From Solirubrobacteraceae bacterium (GTDB lineage Bacteria; Actinomycetota; Thermoleophilia; Solirubrobacterales; Solirubrobacteraceae), in contig JAGIBJ010000117.1 in NCBI GenBank assembly GCA_017744415.1, forward strand, positions 1-64,000: a stretch of 64,000 nucleotides of DNA, written 5' to 3'. Both the position numbers and the translations under genes were made by a program. Below the pieces are notes generated by a model. The model was not told the origin of the DNA. It ran no database searches and worked only from the letters and a program-made list of their open reading frames with translations. How positions within the stretch are numbered: position 1 is the stretch's first letter; every line of letters starts with the position of its first letter. Shown piece by piece: positions 34,763 to 43,855 of the stretch.

Positions 34763-35523
34763 CAGTCGAAGCGGAACTGCAGCAGCGCGCGGAGCGCTTT
34801 GATCCCGTCGCGCCAGGTGATCTTCTTGCCCTCGTCGAATGAGCGCCCGAAGTAGCTGATCGGCACCTCGTAGAGACGCACCTCGGGCTTGCGCAGCACG
34901 CGGGCGGTCATCTCGGGCTCGATCCGGAAGTCGTTGCTCGTGAGCGGCAGACTGCGGATCAGCTCGCCACGGAAGGCCTTGTAGCCGACCTCCATGTCGC
35001 TGAGCGTGGTGTTGAAGAGCGCGCGCGTGATGAGCGTGAGGAACTTGTTGCCCACGTAGTGCAGGAAGAGGTGGGCGCGCTGCGGCTGGCCGCCCGAGAA
35101 GCGTGAGCCGTAGACCACGTCGGCGTGGCCCGTGATGAGCGGCTCGAGGAGCGCAGGGAGGTCGCCCGGGTCGTACTCGAGGTCGGCGTCCTGGATGAGC
35201 ACGATGTCGCCTTCGCTGGCGTCGATGCCGGCGCGGACGGCGGCGCCCTTGCCAAGGTTCTGCGGCTGTGGCAGCGAGCGGACGATCGTGCGGCCGCTGC
35301 TGAACTCGCTCTCGAGCGCCTGGGCGATCTCGATCGAGCGGTCCTTGCTGCCGTCATCGACGATCAGGATCTCTTTGGCCACATCGAGCTGGGCGACGCG
35401 GCGGACCACGTGCTCGAGCGTGTCTTCCTCGTTGTAGACGGGGATCAGGACGCTCACGAGGGGATCGTCGAGCGGGGTCGGTCCTGGGACGTGGCTCGCG
35501 TGCAAAGGCGGGATGGCGGTCAT
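34762..35523 (-). CDS. Family 2 glycosyltransferase, polyprenyl-phosphate mannosyltransferase type
   Basis: A 253-residue GT-A enzyme. The nucleotide-sugar fold starts LVSVLIPVYNEEDTLEHVV; ILIVDDGSKDRS and VLIQDADLEYDPGD contain the metal-binding acidic residues; VVYGSRFSGG and SDMEVGYKAFRGELIRSL are typical of DPM1-like enzymes. There are no membrane helices after the catalytic domain, so it is of the soluble DPM1 kind. It probably loads a sugar onto a polyprenyl phosphate for use on the outer face of the membrane. It is divergent from the gtrA-type gene, whose product could flip that lipid. Confidence 0.92.
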   Translation of the reverse strand: MTAIPPLHASHVPGPTPLDDPLVSVLIPVYNEEDTLEHVVRRVAQLDVAKEILIVDDGSKDRSIEIAQALESEFSSGRTIVRSLPQPQNLGKGAAVRAGIDASEGDIVLIQDADLEYDPGDLPALLEPLITGHADVVYGSRFSGGQPQRAHLFLHYVGNKFLTLITRALFNTTLSDMEVGYKAFRGELIRSLPLTSNDFRIEPEMTARVLRKPEVRLYEVPISYFGRSFDEGKKITWRDGIKALRALLQFRFD

Positions 35524-35605
35524 GAGGGTTCGGCGGAGCCTATCGAGCGCCCGGGCGATGGGGCACGTCCGTCAGCCGGCGTCGGGACGGTAACGTCGCG
35601 TCGCG

Positions 35606-36037
35606 ATGGAAGATGCGGCTACACAAGCGGCCGGGGGTCGTCGGGCGCAGATCTTCGAGTTCGTCCGGTTCGCGATGGTCGGCGGCACGAGCAGCGCGGT
35701 GTTCCTCGGCGTCTACGCAGGGCTTGTCTCACTCGGCGTTCCGTACGGGATCGCGCAGACCGTCGCCTTCGTGACGTCCGCATTGTCGGGCTACCTCCTG
35801 CACCGCCACTTTACGTTCCGGGTGGCGCACGACGAGGGCGGCGCAGCGCGCGGGGCGCAGCTGGCGCGGTGGTTCGGCGTGCAGGGCAGCGCGATGGTGC
35901 TGAACCTCGTGGGGCTCTGGCTCCTCATCGAGGGCGCCGGCGCCGACGAGATCGTGGCGCAGCTCGTGTTGTTCCCGCTCATCCCCTTGTACACGTACTT
36001 CCTCAGCCGCCGACACGTCTTCGGCGCGGCGAGCTGA
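35606..36037 (+). CDS. GtrA-family membrane protein
   Basis: A 143-residue protein with four hydrophobic helices. It matches the GtrA pattern: FVRFAMVGGTSSAVFLGVY in helix 1, SALSGYLLHRHFTFR between helices 2 and 3, and PLYTYFLSRRHVFG at the end. GtrA proteins are thought to flip polyprenyl-phosphate-linked sugars. The polyprenyl-phosphate glycosyltransferase is encoded divergently 82 bp away, which fits a matched pair. It is the first gene of the long plus-strand glycan operon. Confidence 0.92.
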   Translation: MEDAATQAAGGRRAQIFEFVRFAMVGGTSSAVFLGVYAGLVSLGVPYGIAQTVAFVTSALSGYLLHRHFTFRVAHDEGGAARGAQLARWFGVQGSAMVLNLVGLWLLIEGAGADEIVAQLVLFPLIPLYTYFLSRRHVFGAAS

Positions 36038-36085
36038 CGCCCGGCCATGTGCGCGGGGCGTAGCGCGTCAGGTAGCCTGCCGCGC

Positions 36086-36892
36086 ATGCCGTCCGAAGGG
36101 AGTGTGCGGTTCGCTGACGCGATCCGGCGCACCGTCATTGTTCAGTCGAAGCGCGCGTACGTCGGTCACATCGGCTCGTCGCTGTCGATCGCCGATCTGG
36201 TCGCCGTGGTGTTCCACGAGCGCATCCGGCTCGAAGGTGGAGCTGACCGTGATCGCTTCGTCCTGTCGAAGGGCCACGCGGCGCTCGCGCTCTACGCAGC
36301 GCTCGACGAGCTCGGTCGCCTGCCGGACGGCGCGATCGACACGTACTGCGCCGACGGCTCGCAGCTCGGCGTGCACCCCGAGATCGATCTCGAGGGCATC
36401 GACTTCGCCAGCGGATCGCTCGGGCAGGGGCTCTCGATCGCCACCGGCGCCGCGCTCGCCGCGCGCGTCCAGGGCAGCGATCGGAAGGTCTACGTCGTCC
36501 TCTCCGACGCCGAGCTCAACGAAGGCAACGTGTGGGAGGCGATCATGTTCGCTGGCCATCACCGTCTCGAGAACCTCGTGCTGCTCATCGACCTGAACGG
36601 CCAGCAGGCGCTCGACTTCACGCCCGACGTGCTCGATCTCGGAGACGTCGCAGCGAAGCTCGCCTCGTTCGGATGGGATGCGGCCGCCGTGCCGGGGCAC
36701 GACCACGATGCGCTCGGCACCGCGCTCGACGCGCCGTCCGCCGGCAAGCCGCGGGCGATCGTCGCGCAGACCACCTTCGGGTACGGCGTCTCCTACATGG
36801 AGTCCGAGATCAAGTGGCACTACCTGCCGCTGTCCGACGAGCTGTTCGCAGATGCGCAGCGCGACCTTGCGGCATTGGAGGCCCAGCGATGA
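36086..36892 (+). CDS. Transketolase-like N-terminal subunit (TPP-binding half)
   Basis: A 268-residue protein matching the first half of transketolase: GHIGSSLSIADLVAVVFHE near the N-terminus, RFVLSKGHAALALYAAL, GSLGQGLSIATGAALAARV and the pyrophosphate/Mg2+ segment VVLSDAELNEGNVWEAIMFA. The usual GDGEL of that segment is SDAEL here, with the metal-binding Asp kept. The ATG at 36086 was chosen, just before the conserved part. It overlaps the C-terminal subunit by four bases (ATGA). Split transketolases inside glycan loci usually act on a special sugar precursor rather than in the pentose phosphate pathway (inference). Confidence 0.9.
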   Translation: MPSEGSVRFADAIRRTVIVQSKRAYVGHIGSSLSIADLVAVVFHERIRLEGGADRDRFVLSKGHAALALYAALDELGRLPDGAIDTYCADGSQLGVHPEIDLEGIDFASGSLGQGLSIATGAALAARVQGSDRKVYVVLSDAELNEGNVWEAIMFAGHHRLENLVLLIDLNGQQALDFTPDVLDLGDVAAKLASFGWDAAAVPGHDHDALGTALDAPSAGKPRAIVAQTTFGYGVSYMESEIKWHYLPLSDELFADAQRDLAALEAQR

Positions 36893-37812
36893 GGAATGAG
36901 TTCGTCGACGAACTCGGTGCCTTGGCGGCAGCAGACGAGCGCGTGGTCCTCCTCACCGGAGACCTTGGTTTCATGGTGCTCGAAGACTTCCAGCGCCAGT
37001 TCCCCGATCGATTCTTCAACGTCGGCGTGGCCGAGCAGAACATGGTCGGCATGGCGACGGGTCTCGCCGAAGCCGGCTTCGTGCCGTTCGTGTACTCCAT
37101 CGCCACCTTCGCGACGCTGCGCCCTTACGAGTTCATTCGGAACGGCCCGATCCTCCACCGGCTGCCGGTGCGCGTCGTCGGCGTCGGCGGCGGCTTCGAC
37201 TACGGCCACAACGGCATTACGCACCTCGCGCTCGAGGACTACGCCGTGATGCGTACGCAGCCCGGTATGACGACGATCGCTCCGGCCGATGCGCCGCAGG
37301 CGCGCGCGGCAATCCAGGCGACCCGCGACCATGAGGGCCCGATCTACTTCCGCGTGAGCAAGCGTGGCGACGCCCTCCCCGGCCTCGACGGCCGGTTCAA
37401 GTTGGGCGGCCTCGACGTGGTCCGCACCGGCGACGACGCGGCGATCATCTCGATCGGCTCGATCTCGCACGAGGCCGTGGCGGCGGCCGCGTTCCTCGCC
37501 GAGCGCGGGATCGAGGCGACGGTCGCCGTCGTCTCGAGCTTCAACCCGGATCCCGCCGAGGAGCTCGCCGAGCTGCTTGCGAACGTGCCGCTCGCGCTCA
37601 CCGTGGAGGCCCACTACGTCAACGGCGGCCTCGGCTCGTTCGTCGCCGAGGTGATCGCCGAGGCGGGTCTGGCCTGCCGGCTGCTGCGCGCAGGCGCGAC
37701 TTCGATGCCCTCCGGCGAAACGGGCACGCAGGCGCACATGGAGCGTCAGAGCGGCCTTGATGCCGGGTCGCTCGCCACGTCCGTGCAGCAGGCGCTCAGC
37801 CTCCGCCCCTGA
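36889..37812 (+). CDS. Transketolase-like C-terminal subunit
   Basis: A 307-residue partner of the preceding gene. It carries the pyrimidine-binding domain, with the catalytic Glu in FFNVGVAEQNMVGMATGLAEAG, then DYGHNGITHLALEDYAVMRT, and the transketolase C-terminal domain (about 180-300: GSISHEAVAAAAFLAERG, HYVNGGLGSFVAEVIAEAG). Together the two halves give about 575 residues, shorter than the roughly 660 of housekeeping transketolase and similar to DXS-like or other biosynthetic split forms. It is the third gene in the plus-strand glycan operon, and the next gene starts immediately. Confidence 0.91.
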   Translation: MRNEFVDELGALAAADERVVLLTGDLGFMVLEDFQRQFPDRFFNVGVAEQNMVGMATGLAEAGFVPFVYSIATFATLRPYEFIRNGPILHRLPVRVVGVGGGFDYGHNGITHLALEDYAVMRTQPGMTTIAPADAPQARAAIQATRDHEGPIYFRVSKRGDALPGLDGRFKLGGLDVVRTGDDAAIISIGSISHEAVAAAAFLAERGIEATVAVVSSFNPDPAEELAELLANVPLALTVEAHYVNGGLGSFVAEVIAEAGLACRLLRAGATSMPSGETGTQAHMERQSGLDAGSLATSVQQALSLRP

Positions 37813-37813
37813 C

Positions 37814-38833
37814 GTGAAGCTCAGCGCGATCATCGCGTGCTACCGGGATGCCCCGGCGGTGCCGATCATGCACGAGCGTCTCGTGGCTGCGATCACGGGC
37901 GCGGGCTGCGACTACGAGATCATCTTCGTCAACGACGGATCTCCCGACAACGCCTCGGAGGTGCTGGCGGAACTGGCACAGCGCGATCCCAAGGTCGTGG
38001 TGGTCAACCACGCCCGCGCGTTCGGATCGCAGAGCGCATTCACCTCGGGCATGCGGATTTGCACGGGCGACGCCGTGGTGTTGCTCGATGGCGACCTGCA
38101 GGATCCGCCGGAGGTCATCCCGCAGTTCGTTGAGAAGTGGCGCGAGGGATACGACGTGGTGTACGGCGAACGCGTCCAGCGCGAGGCGCCGCTCCACATG
38201 CGGCTCTTCTACAAGGCCTTCTACCGGGTGTTCAGTCGCCTCGCGTACATCAACGTCGCGCGCGACGCAGGTGACTTCGGTCTCATCGACCGGCGCGTCG
38301 TCGACGCGATGAACGCGCTTCCAGAGACCCACCGATTCCTGCGGGGCCTGCGGGCGTGGATCGGCTACAAGCAGATCGGCGTGCCGTACGTGCGCCCCGA
38401 GCGGATGTTCGGCACCACCACGAACAACTTCCGCAAGAACCTCGGATGGGCGCGCCGCGCCGTCGTCTCGTTCTCCTACGCCCCGCTCGATCTCATCACC
38501 GGTATCGCGTTCTTCGTGGTGGCGTTCTCTGCGGTCGGCGGGTTCGTGCAGGTTGCGCTGCGCCTGGCAGCCCCGGATTCGGCGCCGCGCGGCTTCACCA
38601 CCCTGATCACCATCATCTTGTTCCTCGGCGGGATCCAGCTGCTGTGCCTCAGCATCATCGGGTCGTACCTCGCGCACGTGTACGAGGAGGTCAAACGCCG
38701 GCCGCCCTACATCGTGGAATCGATGCTCAACCCGCCGCCGGGCGTGCCGCTTCCGCCGGCGCCGCGGCCGCAGAGTGCCGAGGTCGAGGCCGCCGAACGC
38801 ACCCAGATCATCCCGGAGCGCGAACGACTATGA
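37814..38833 (+). CDS. Family 2 glycosyltransferase with two membrane helices (ArnC/GtrB type)
   Basis: A 339-residue enzyme. The GT-A domain (1-225) has LSAIIACYRDAPAVPIMHER, IIFVNDGSPDNASEV, VVLLDGDLQDPPEVIPQF and ARDAGDFGLIDRRVVDAM; the TTTNNFRKNLGWARRA segment leads to two helices (about 235-260 and 275-300). This order is that of GtrB/ArnC-like undecaprenyl-phosphate glycosyltransferases. The GTG at 37814 was chosen since the conserved sequence begins there, directly after the transketolase stop. The short Pro-rich C-terminus is cytoplasmic. It probably makes a second polyprenyl-phosphate sugar for the locus. Confidence 0.92.
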   Translation: MKLSAIIACYRDAPAVPIMHERLVAAITGAGCDYEIIFVNDGSPDNASEVLAELAQRDPKVVVVNHARAFGSQSAFTSGMRICTGDAVVLLDGDLQDPPEVIPQFVEKWREGYDVVYGERVQREAPLHMRLFYKAFYRVFSRLAYINVARDAGDFGLIDRRVVDAMNALPETHRFLRGLRAWIGYKQIGVPYVRPERMFGTTTNNFRKNLGWARRAVVSFSYAPLDLITGIAFFVVAFSAVGGFVQVALRLAAPDSAPRGFTTLITIILFLGGIQLLCLSIIGSYLAHVYEEVKRRPPYIVESMLNPPPGVPLPPAPRPQSAEVEAAERTQIIPERERL

Positions 38834-39753
38834 CCCAGGCTCCCGAGCTGCACGCGACCCGCTGCGCGATCTGCGGCACCACCGGCAACGCCACCGAGCG
38901 CTGGCCCGCGACCCTTACGCCCGAGGCGTTCTCCGTCGCGACCTTCTCGGCGCGCCGTCTCCCCGACCGCGTGCACTACCGAATGGTGACGTGCGACGCG
39001 TGCGGTCTCGTGCGCTCCGATCCCGTGATGGACTCCGAGCGCCTCGACGGGCTCTACGAGCAGTCGACGTTCGACTATGGCGATGAGCTCCCGAGCCTCG
39101 AGCGCACGTACGGTGAGGCGATCGGACTCATCGAGGAGCGGCTCGGCGACCTGCCGAAGTCGGGGATCGCCGACGTCGGCTGCGGCAACGGCTTCGTGCT
39201 CGATCAGGCGCTGGCCCGTGGCTGGTCGGAGGTGTGGGGCGTCGAGCCCAGCAGCGACGCAATTGGACACGCGAGCCCCGAGGTCGGCCCGCGGATCAAG
39301 CAGGCGATGATGACTCCCGGTCTCTTCGAACCCGGCAGTCTGAGCGGCATCACGCTGTTCCAGGTGCTCGATCACCTTCCGGATCCGCTCGAGCCGCTCG
39401 CCGCGTGCCGCGAAGCACTGCGCCCTGGCGGCGTGGTGCTGGCCTGGAACCACAACGTGCGCGCCGTCTCTGCGCGCCTGCTCGGTGATCGAAGCCCGAT
39501 CGTCGATGTCGAGCACACCTACCTCTACTCGCCCGACACGATGCGCAAGTTGTTCGAGAAGGCTGGCTTTGTCGACGTGAAGGTGCGCCCGGTGCGCAAC
39601 CGCTACTCGGTGAGTTACCTCACCCACCTCGTCCCGATCCCGCGCACGGCGAAGGAAGCCCTGCTGCCGCCACTGCGGCGCTCACGGATCGGTCGGCGCG
39701 AGCTGCGCGTGCCGCTCGGCAACCTGTGCCTGACCGCGATCAACCCCGGTTGA
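38830..39753 (+). CDS. SAM methyltransferase with N-terminal zinc-binding domain
   Basis: A 307-residue protein. The N-terminal domain (1-60) has CAICG and CDACG, a four-cysteine zinc knuckle. A class I methyltransferase follows: IADVGCGNGFVLDQAL (SAM glycine motif), VEPSSDA, LFQVLDHLPDPLEPLAACREALRPGGVVLAW. The zinc-plus-methyltransferase layout matches sugar C- or O-methyltransferases and the similar enzymes found in glycan and lipopolysaccharide loci. The start overlaps the previous stop by four bases. The sugar acted on is unknown. Confidence 0.88.
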   Translation: MTQAPELHATRCAICGTTGNATERWPATLTPEAFSVATFSARRLPDRVHYRMVTCDACGLVRSDPVMDSERLDGLYEQSTFDYGDELPSLERTYGEAIGLIEERLGDLPKSGIADVGCGNGFVLDQALARGWSEVWGVEPSSDAIGHASPEVGPRIKQAMMTPGLFEPGSLSGITLFQVLDHLPDPLEPLAACREALRPGGVVLAWNHNVRAVSARLLGDRSPIVDVEHTYLYSPDTMRKLFEKAGFVDVKVRPVRNRYSVSYLTHLVPIPRTAKEALLPPLRRSRIGRRELRVPLGNLCLTAINPG

Positions 39754-39760
39754 ACCGCTC

Positions 39761-40600
39761 ATGACGCTCGATCCGATGCGCGCCCCGGCGCTCCGCGGCC
39801 TAGCGCGCCGCGACTTCACCAAGCTCGAGCAGGCTGAGCGCTGGCAGCCACCGGCGTTCGGCTCTCCCACGACGCTCCGCGCGAAAGCGGTGGCCGTCGT
39901 GCGCCGTGCGCTCGATCTCCAAGCGGCGTCGATCTGGAACGACCTCGTGCCGCTGCTCGGCGCCGCGCGAGGCACCGTGCTCGATGTCGGCGCGGGCGCG
40001 CAGCCGTACCGCGGGCTGCTCAGCCCCGACGTGACCTACCGCGCGATCGACGTGAAGCTCGCGGAGGCGTTCGGGTACGACCAGCCGGACACCACGTATT
40101 ACGAGGGCGATCGATGGCCGGTGGATGACGCCAAGGTCGACATCGTCTTCGCGACCGAAACGCTCGAGCACGTGCCGGACCCGCCGGCTTTCCTCTCCGA
40201 AGCGCGTCGCGTGCTGGTCGATGGAGGCCAGGTGCTGCTGACCGTGCCGTTTTCCGCACGGTGGCACTACATCCCGCACGACTACTGGCGCTTCACGCCG
40301 TCAAGCCTGCAGAACTTGCTCGAGGAGGCTGGATTCGGCGAGGTGCAGGTGTATGCGCGCGGCAACGAGGTCACGGTCGCCGTCGCGAAGTCGCTCGGCC
40401 TGATCCTGGCGGCGCTGCTCCCGCCCGGCGGCGGCGTCAGCGTGCGGCGCCTGCTCGCTGCGCTCACGCTGCCCCTGGTCGCCGTGCTGGCTGCGGTCGG
40501 CCAGGTGTCGTTGCGTGGCCAGGGAGGCGACGACTGCCTCGGTTGGACCGTTCTGGCGACGGCCGCTCCCCGCGTGGCCGACGATGCTGCCCCGGAATGA
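39761..40600 (+). CDS. SAM-dependent methyltransferase in glycan locus
   Basis: A class I methyltransferase of 279 residues. VLDVGAGAQPYRGLL is the glycine motif, YRAIDVKLAEAFGYDQPD the ribose-binding region, and TETLEHVPDPPAFLSEARRV and GGQVLLTVPFSARWHYIPHD the later motifs. FSARWHYIPHDYWRFTPSSL is a signature I associate with methyltransferases in glycan gene clusters. Residues 205-255 include a hydrophobic helix (LLAALTLPLVAVLAAVGQV), which may tether it to the membrane. It overlaps the next gene by four bases. Confidence 0.86.
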   Translation: MTLDPMRAPALRGLARRDFTKLEQAERWQPPAFGSPTTLRAKAVAVVRRALDLQAASIWNDLVPLLGAARGTVLDVGAGAQPYRGLLSPDVTYRAIDVKLAEAFGYDQPDTTYYEGDRWPVDDAKVDIVFATETLEHVPDPPAFLSEARRVLVDGGQVLLTVPFSARWHYIPHDYWRFTPSSLQNLLEEAGFGEVQVYARGNEVTVAVAKSLGLILAALLPPGGGVSVRRLLAALTLPLVAVLAAVGQVSLRGQGGDDCLGWTVLATAAPRVADDAAPE

Positions 40601-42783
40601 TTGAGTCGAGCGCCGGGACCGGGTCCGACCGTGGGGTGGGGCCGTCCTCCGTCCCCGCTGCGCTGACGGCGGTCGTCTCCGGTGCCGGCGTCGTTCTTGC
40701 CCTGCTCGCACTCCAACTGCTCACTGCCGGGCCCTCCGAGGACGTCGAGTCCCGCACCTGGGTGGTCTCGTTCGCGATCGGCACCCCATGGGGGCTCTAC
40801 GCCACGCGTTCCGGCTCGGGCTCCTGGCGCGGCCTCGCGATCGCGGCCATCGCCGCGGCGATCGCCTGCTTTGTACGCTGGCGAGCGGGCGACGAGACCA
40901 TCGCCTACGTCGCCGGACTCGTCGCCGGCGTCGTGATCGCTGCGGCTCCGCTCGTCCTCCCAGACCGCGCGACGAACCGACGGACGGATCTCCTCGCGCT
41001 GTGCCTCGGTGTCGCCGCCGTCGCGCTGTTCGTCCCTGCATCGTCGCTGCGTCCGACGACCGTGTCCGGAGCCGTTGCGCTCGGCGTGGTCGCCTGGCTC
41101 GTGCTTGAGCGCCGCTCGATGGCGACGCCGCGCGCCGTGCGCGTCGGCACCGATCTCGTCACGGCGCTGGTGGTCATCGGAACGGTCGCCACCCTGCCAA
41201 ATCTGCAATCGCTCGGGTTCTCGGTCGTCCACCATCACGCCTTCTTCCTGGGGCCGGCCAACGACGCGCTCAACGGCCGACCCATGCTCGCCGGCGCGTG
41301 GTCGCAATACGGCGTCGGGCTGATCGAGGCGCTCGCGCTGTTCTTCAGCACCAACGCGATCGGGTACGGCCACCTCTTCGTGTTGTGCGTCGCGATCGCC
41401 GTGGTGCAGTTCGTCGTCGTCCAGCTCACGCTCCGGTTCGCCGGTCTCGGTCAGCGGCTCACCGCCATGGCCTTGGCCGTCGCGATCCTTGTGAACGTGT
41501 TCGCGCTGCAGGGCGTGTACGCGGCTTACCCGAGCACGACGTCGCTCCGCTTCGGCTGGGGCTACTTGGTCGTGCTCGCGGCGGTGCTGGCGGCGCGCCC
41601 TGGCGGTGCTCGCGCTTGGCGGTGGGCGGCGTACGCTGCCGTGGCGATCGCTGCGGTGTGGAGCCTGGAGTCATGGGTGTACGCCGCAGCGGCGCTGGCG
41701 GGCGTCGAGGCGGTCGCCGCGCTCGCCCACCCCGACGGCCGATGGCTCCGACGGATGGCGCGCAGCGCGGTGCTGGCACTCGCGGTGAGCGCCGTGGTCG
41801 TCGCCGTCTACAGCTTGGCGACGCTGCTGCTCGCCGGCGAGGTGCGGTGGGGCCCGTATCTCGACTTCGTGAGCGCGTACTCCGGTTCTGGCGTCGGCGC
41901 GCTTCCGGTGATCTTCTTCTCGCCGGGACCGCTGATGGGATTCGCGATCTTCGCGAGCACGGTCGTCGCGTTGTCGGTCGCGCGCACGGGTGCTCCGCAG
42001 ATCGCTCCGCAGACGCTGGCGGCGATCGGCGGCTTCTCCGGGTTCGCGATCGGCACGTTCACGTACTACGTCGGCCGATCCCACCCCAACAATCTGCTCA
42101 ACCTCGCAGTGCCGACCATCGCGCTCGGCTTCCTGTGGCTGCACGTCGCGCTCAGCCAGCGACACGTCGTCCCGGCCGGCCCCGGTGCCCGCCGTCCGGT
42201 TCCGACGATCCTGGCCGCTGCGCTGGTGGCCGTCGCGGCGTTGCTCGCCGCCTCGAGCTGGTCCTACGTAAAGCCCAAATGGGATGACACTGCCTTGGCG
42301 AAGGTGCTTCCGGGGAGCGAGAGCGCATCCCTCGGCGACTCGTTCCGGGCCCTGTGGAACAACCCCCTGATGGATCCGCGGGCGGGAATCGGCTCGAGGA
42401 TGCTGCGATCGACGATGCCGGGCGCCTCGCAGAGCCTCGTGCTCACGGAGCCCGACCTCGCCACCGAGGTGTTGCTGCAGGCGGATCGCGCGAATCTCCT
42501 CCCAATCTCGCACGCCGTGGAGGACAACGTCCTCCCGGCGGCCGCTCCTCGCGCCGCGGCCGCCGCTGAACGAGTGCGGCCTGGCACCTTGATGCTGTAC
42601 TCCTCCCCGGTCGCGCCAGGCACGATCGGGCCGCTGGGCGGTCCGTCCGAGCTGCTGCCGGTGCAGCGCGCAGCGCTCGACGTCCTGCAGCGCCGATTCG
42701 AATTCGCCCCGGTCGTCACCGATCCATCCGGTCTCGAGATCGTGCGGCTCCAGCGCAGAGTGCCGCGCCGCGCGGCGAAGTGA
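40597..42783 (+). CDS. Large multi-helix membrane protein of the glycan locus (GT-C-like)
   Basis: A 728-residue membrane protein with about fourteen to sixteen hydrophobic helices (residues 22-560) and a soluble C-terminal domain (560-728). Between helices lies SVVHHHAFFLGPANDALNGRPMLAG, a loop with acidic and aromatic residues as found in GT-C glycosyltransferases. I cannot name the family. In this position it may transfer a polyprenyl-linked sugar to the glycan on the outer face of the membrane. The C-terminal domain has no recognisable motif. Start at ATG 40597, four bases of overlap with the methyltransferase. Confidence 0.75.
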   Translation: MIESSAGTGSDRGVGPSSVPAALTAVVSGAGVVLALLALQLLTAGPSEDVESRTWVVSFAIGTPWGLYATRSGSGSWRGLAIAAIAAAIACFVRWRAGDETIAYVAGLVAGVVIAAAPLVLPDRATNRRTDLLALCLGVAAVALFVPASSLRPTTVSGAVALGVVAWLVLERRSMATPRAVRVGTDLVTALVVIGTVATLPNLQSLGFSVVHHHAFFLGPANDALNGRPMLAGAWSQYGVGLIEALALFFSTNAIGYGHLFVLCVAIAVVQFVVVQLTLRFAGLGQRLTAMALAVAILVNVFALQGVYAAYPSTTSLRFGWGYLVVLAAVLAARPGGARAWRWAAYAAVAIAAVWSLESWVYAAAALAGVEAVAALAHPDGRWLRRMARSAVLALAVSAVVVAVYSLATLLLAGEVRWGPYLDFVSAYSGSGVGALPVIFFSPGPLMGFAIFASTVVALSVARTGAPQIAPQTLAAIGGFSGFAIGTFTYYVGRSHPNNLLNLAVPTIALGFLWLHVALSQRHVVPAGPGARRPVPTILAAALVAVAALLAASSWSYVKPKWDDTALAKVLPGSESASLGDSFRALWNNPLMDPRAGIGSRMLRSTMPGASQSLVLTEPDLATEVLLQADRANLLPISHAVEDNVLPAAAPRAAAAAERVRPGTLMLYSSPVAPGTIGPLGGPSELLPVQRAALDVLQRRFEFAPVVTDPSGLEIVRLQRRVPRRAAK

Positions 42784-42859
42784 CTGGGTAGGGTGTGCGG
42801 CACGTGACGTTGATGCTGCGGACGGGCAAGGCCACTCCCTCAGATGTGCGGGGTGATGC

Positions 42860-43837
42860 ATGAGAGCGCTGGTAACCGGTGCCGGCGGGTTCGTCGGTAG
42901 CCACCTCGTTGGCACCCTGCTCAAGGCAGGGCATGACGTCGAGGCGTGGATCCGTCCCGGCGGCGACACCTGGCGTCTCGACCGGTTCGGCGACGCCATC
43001 CAGGTCCGAGAGGTCGATCTGCGCGACGGCGAGGCGATCGATCGGGCGGTCGACGAGCTCCGGCCGGAGTGGATCTTCCACCTTGCCGCGCACGGCGCCT
43101 ACTCCTGGCAGCGCGACTCCGAGCGGATCATGCAGACGAACCTCGTCGCGTTCGTCCGGCTGCTCTCGGCGTGTGAGCGCCACGGCTTCGCCGCGTTCGT
43201 CAACACAGGTTCGTCGTCGGAGTACGGGTTTCAGGACCATGCGCCCCGGGAGACCGAGCTCGTCGAGCCGAACAGCGACTACGCCGTCATGAAGGCCGCC
43301 GCCACGCTGCACGGGCGTTTCGTGTCGACGCGCGACGACATGCACATCGTGACGCTCCGCCTCTACTCGGTCTTCGGCCCCTGGGAGGAGCCGGGCCGGC
43401 TCATGCCGACCCTGGTGGCGCGCGGGCTCGAGGGCCGGCTTCCGCCGCTCGTCGCCCCCGACACCCCTCGCGACTTCGTCTCGACGCGCGACGTCGACCG
43501 TGCATTTCTCCTCGCCGCTGAGCGCACCGATGTCGCGCGCGGAAGTGTCTTCAACATCGGCAGCGGGCGGCAGACGACCCTGCGCGAGGTGGTCGAGGTC
43601 GCCCGGGCTGAGATGGGCATCACGGCCGAGCCCGAGTGGGGCACCGAGCCGCAGCGTCAGTGGGATGCCACCGTCTGGGTGTCGGATCCGTCGCGCGCGG
43701 CCCAGGATCTCGGATGGGTCGCTGAGGACGATGTGGCGACGGGCTTCGCGGCCCTCGCCGACTGGCTCCGCGAGCACCCGGAGAACTGGCCGCGCTTCAA
43801 CATCTCGGCGCCGGCCGGCACCGGTCGCCGTAGCTGA
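42860..43837 (+). CDS. NAD-dependent sugar epimerase/dehydratase (extended SDR)
   Basis: An extended short-chain dehydrogenase of 325 residues. The nucleotide-binding glycine motif is VTGAGGFVGSHL; IFHLAAHGAYSWQ is the downstream strand; the active site is YAVMK with the preceding Ser in NTGSSSEYG. LRLYSVFGPWEEPGRL and SVFNIGSGRQTTLREVVEVA are typical of NDP-sugar epimerases and dehydratases. It acts on a nucleotide sugar used by the locus. The sequence alone does not say whether it is a 4-epimerase, 4,6-dehydratase or 4-reductase. It lies 76 bp after the membrane protein and ends 18 bp from the converging gene. Confidence 0.92.
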   Translation: MRALVTGAGGFVGSHLVGTLLKAGHDVEAWIRPGGDTWRLDRFGDAIQVREVDLRDGEAIDRAVDELRPEWIFHLAAHGAYSWQRDSERIMQTNLVAFVRLLSACERHGFAAFVNTGSSSEYGFQDHAPRETELVEPNSDYAVMKAAATLHGRFVSTRDDMHIVTLRLYSVFGPWEEPGRLMPTLVARGLEGRLPPLVAPDTPRDFVSTRDVDRAFLLAAERTDVARGSVFNIGSGRQTTLREVVEVARAEMGITAEPEWGTEPQRQWDATVWVSDPSRAAQDLGWVAEDDVATGFAALADWLREHPENWPRFNISAPAGTGRRS

Positions 43838-43855
43838 CGGCCCCCCGGGAAGCGG

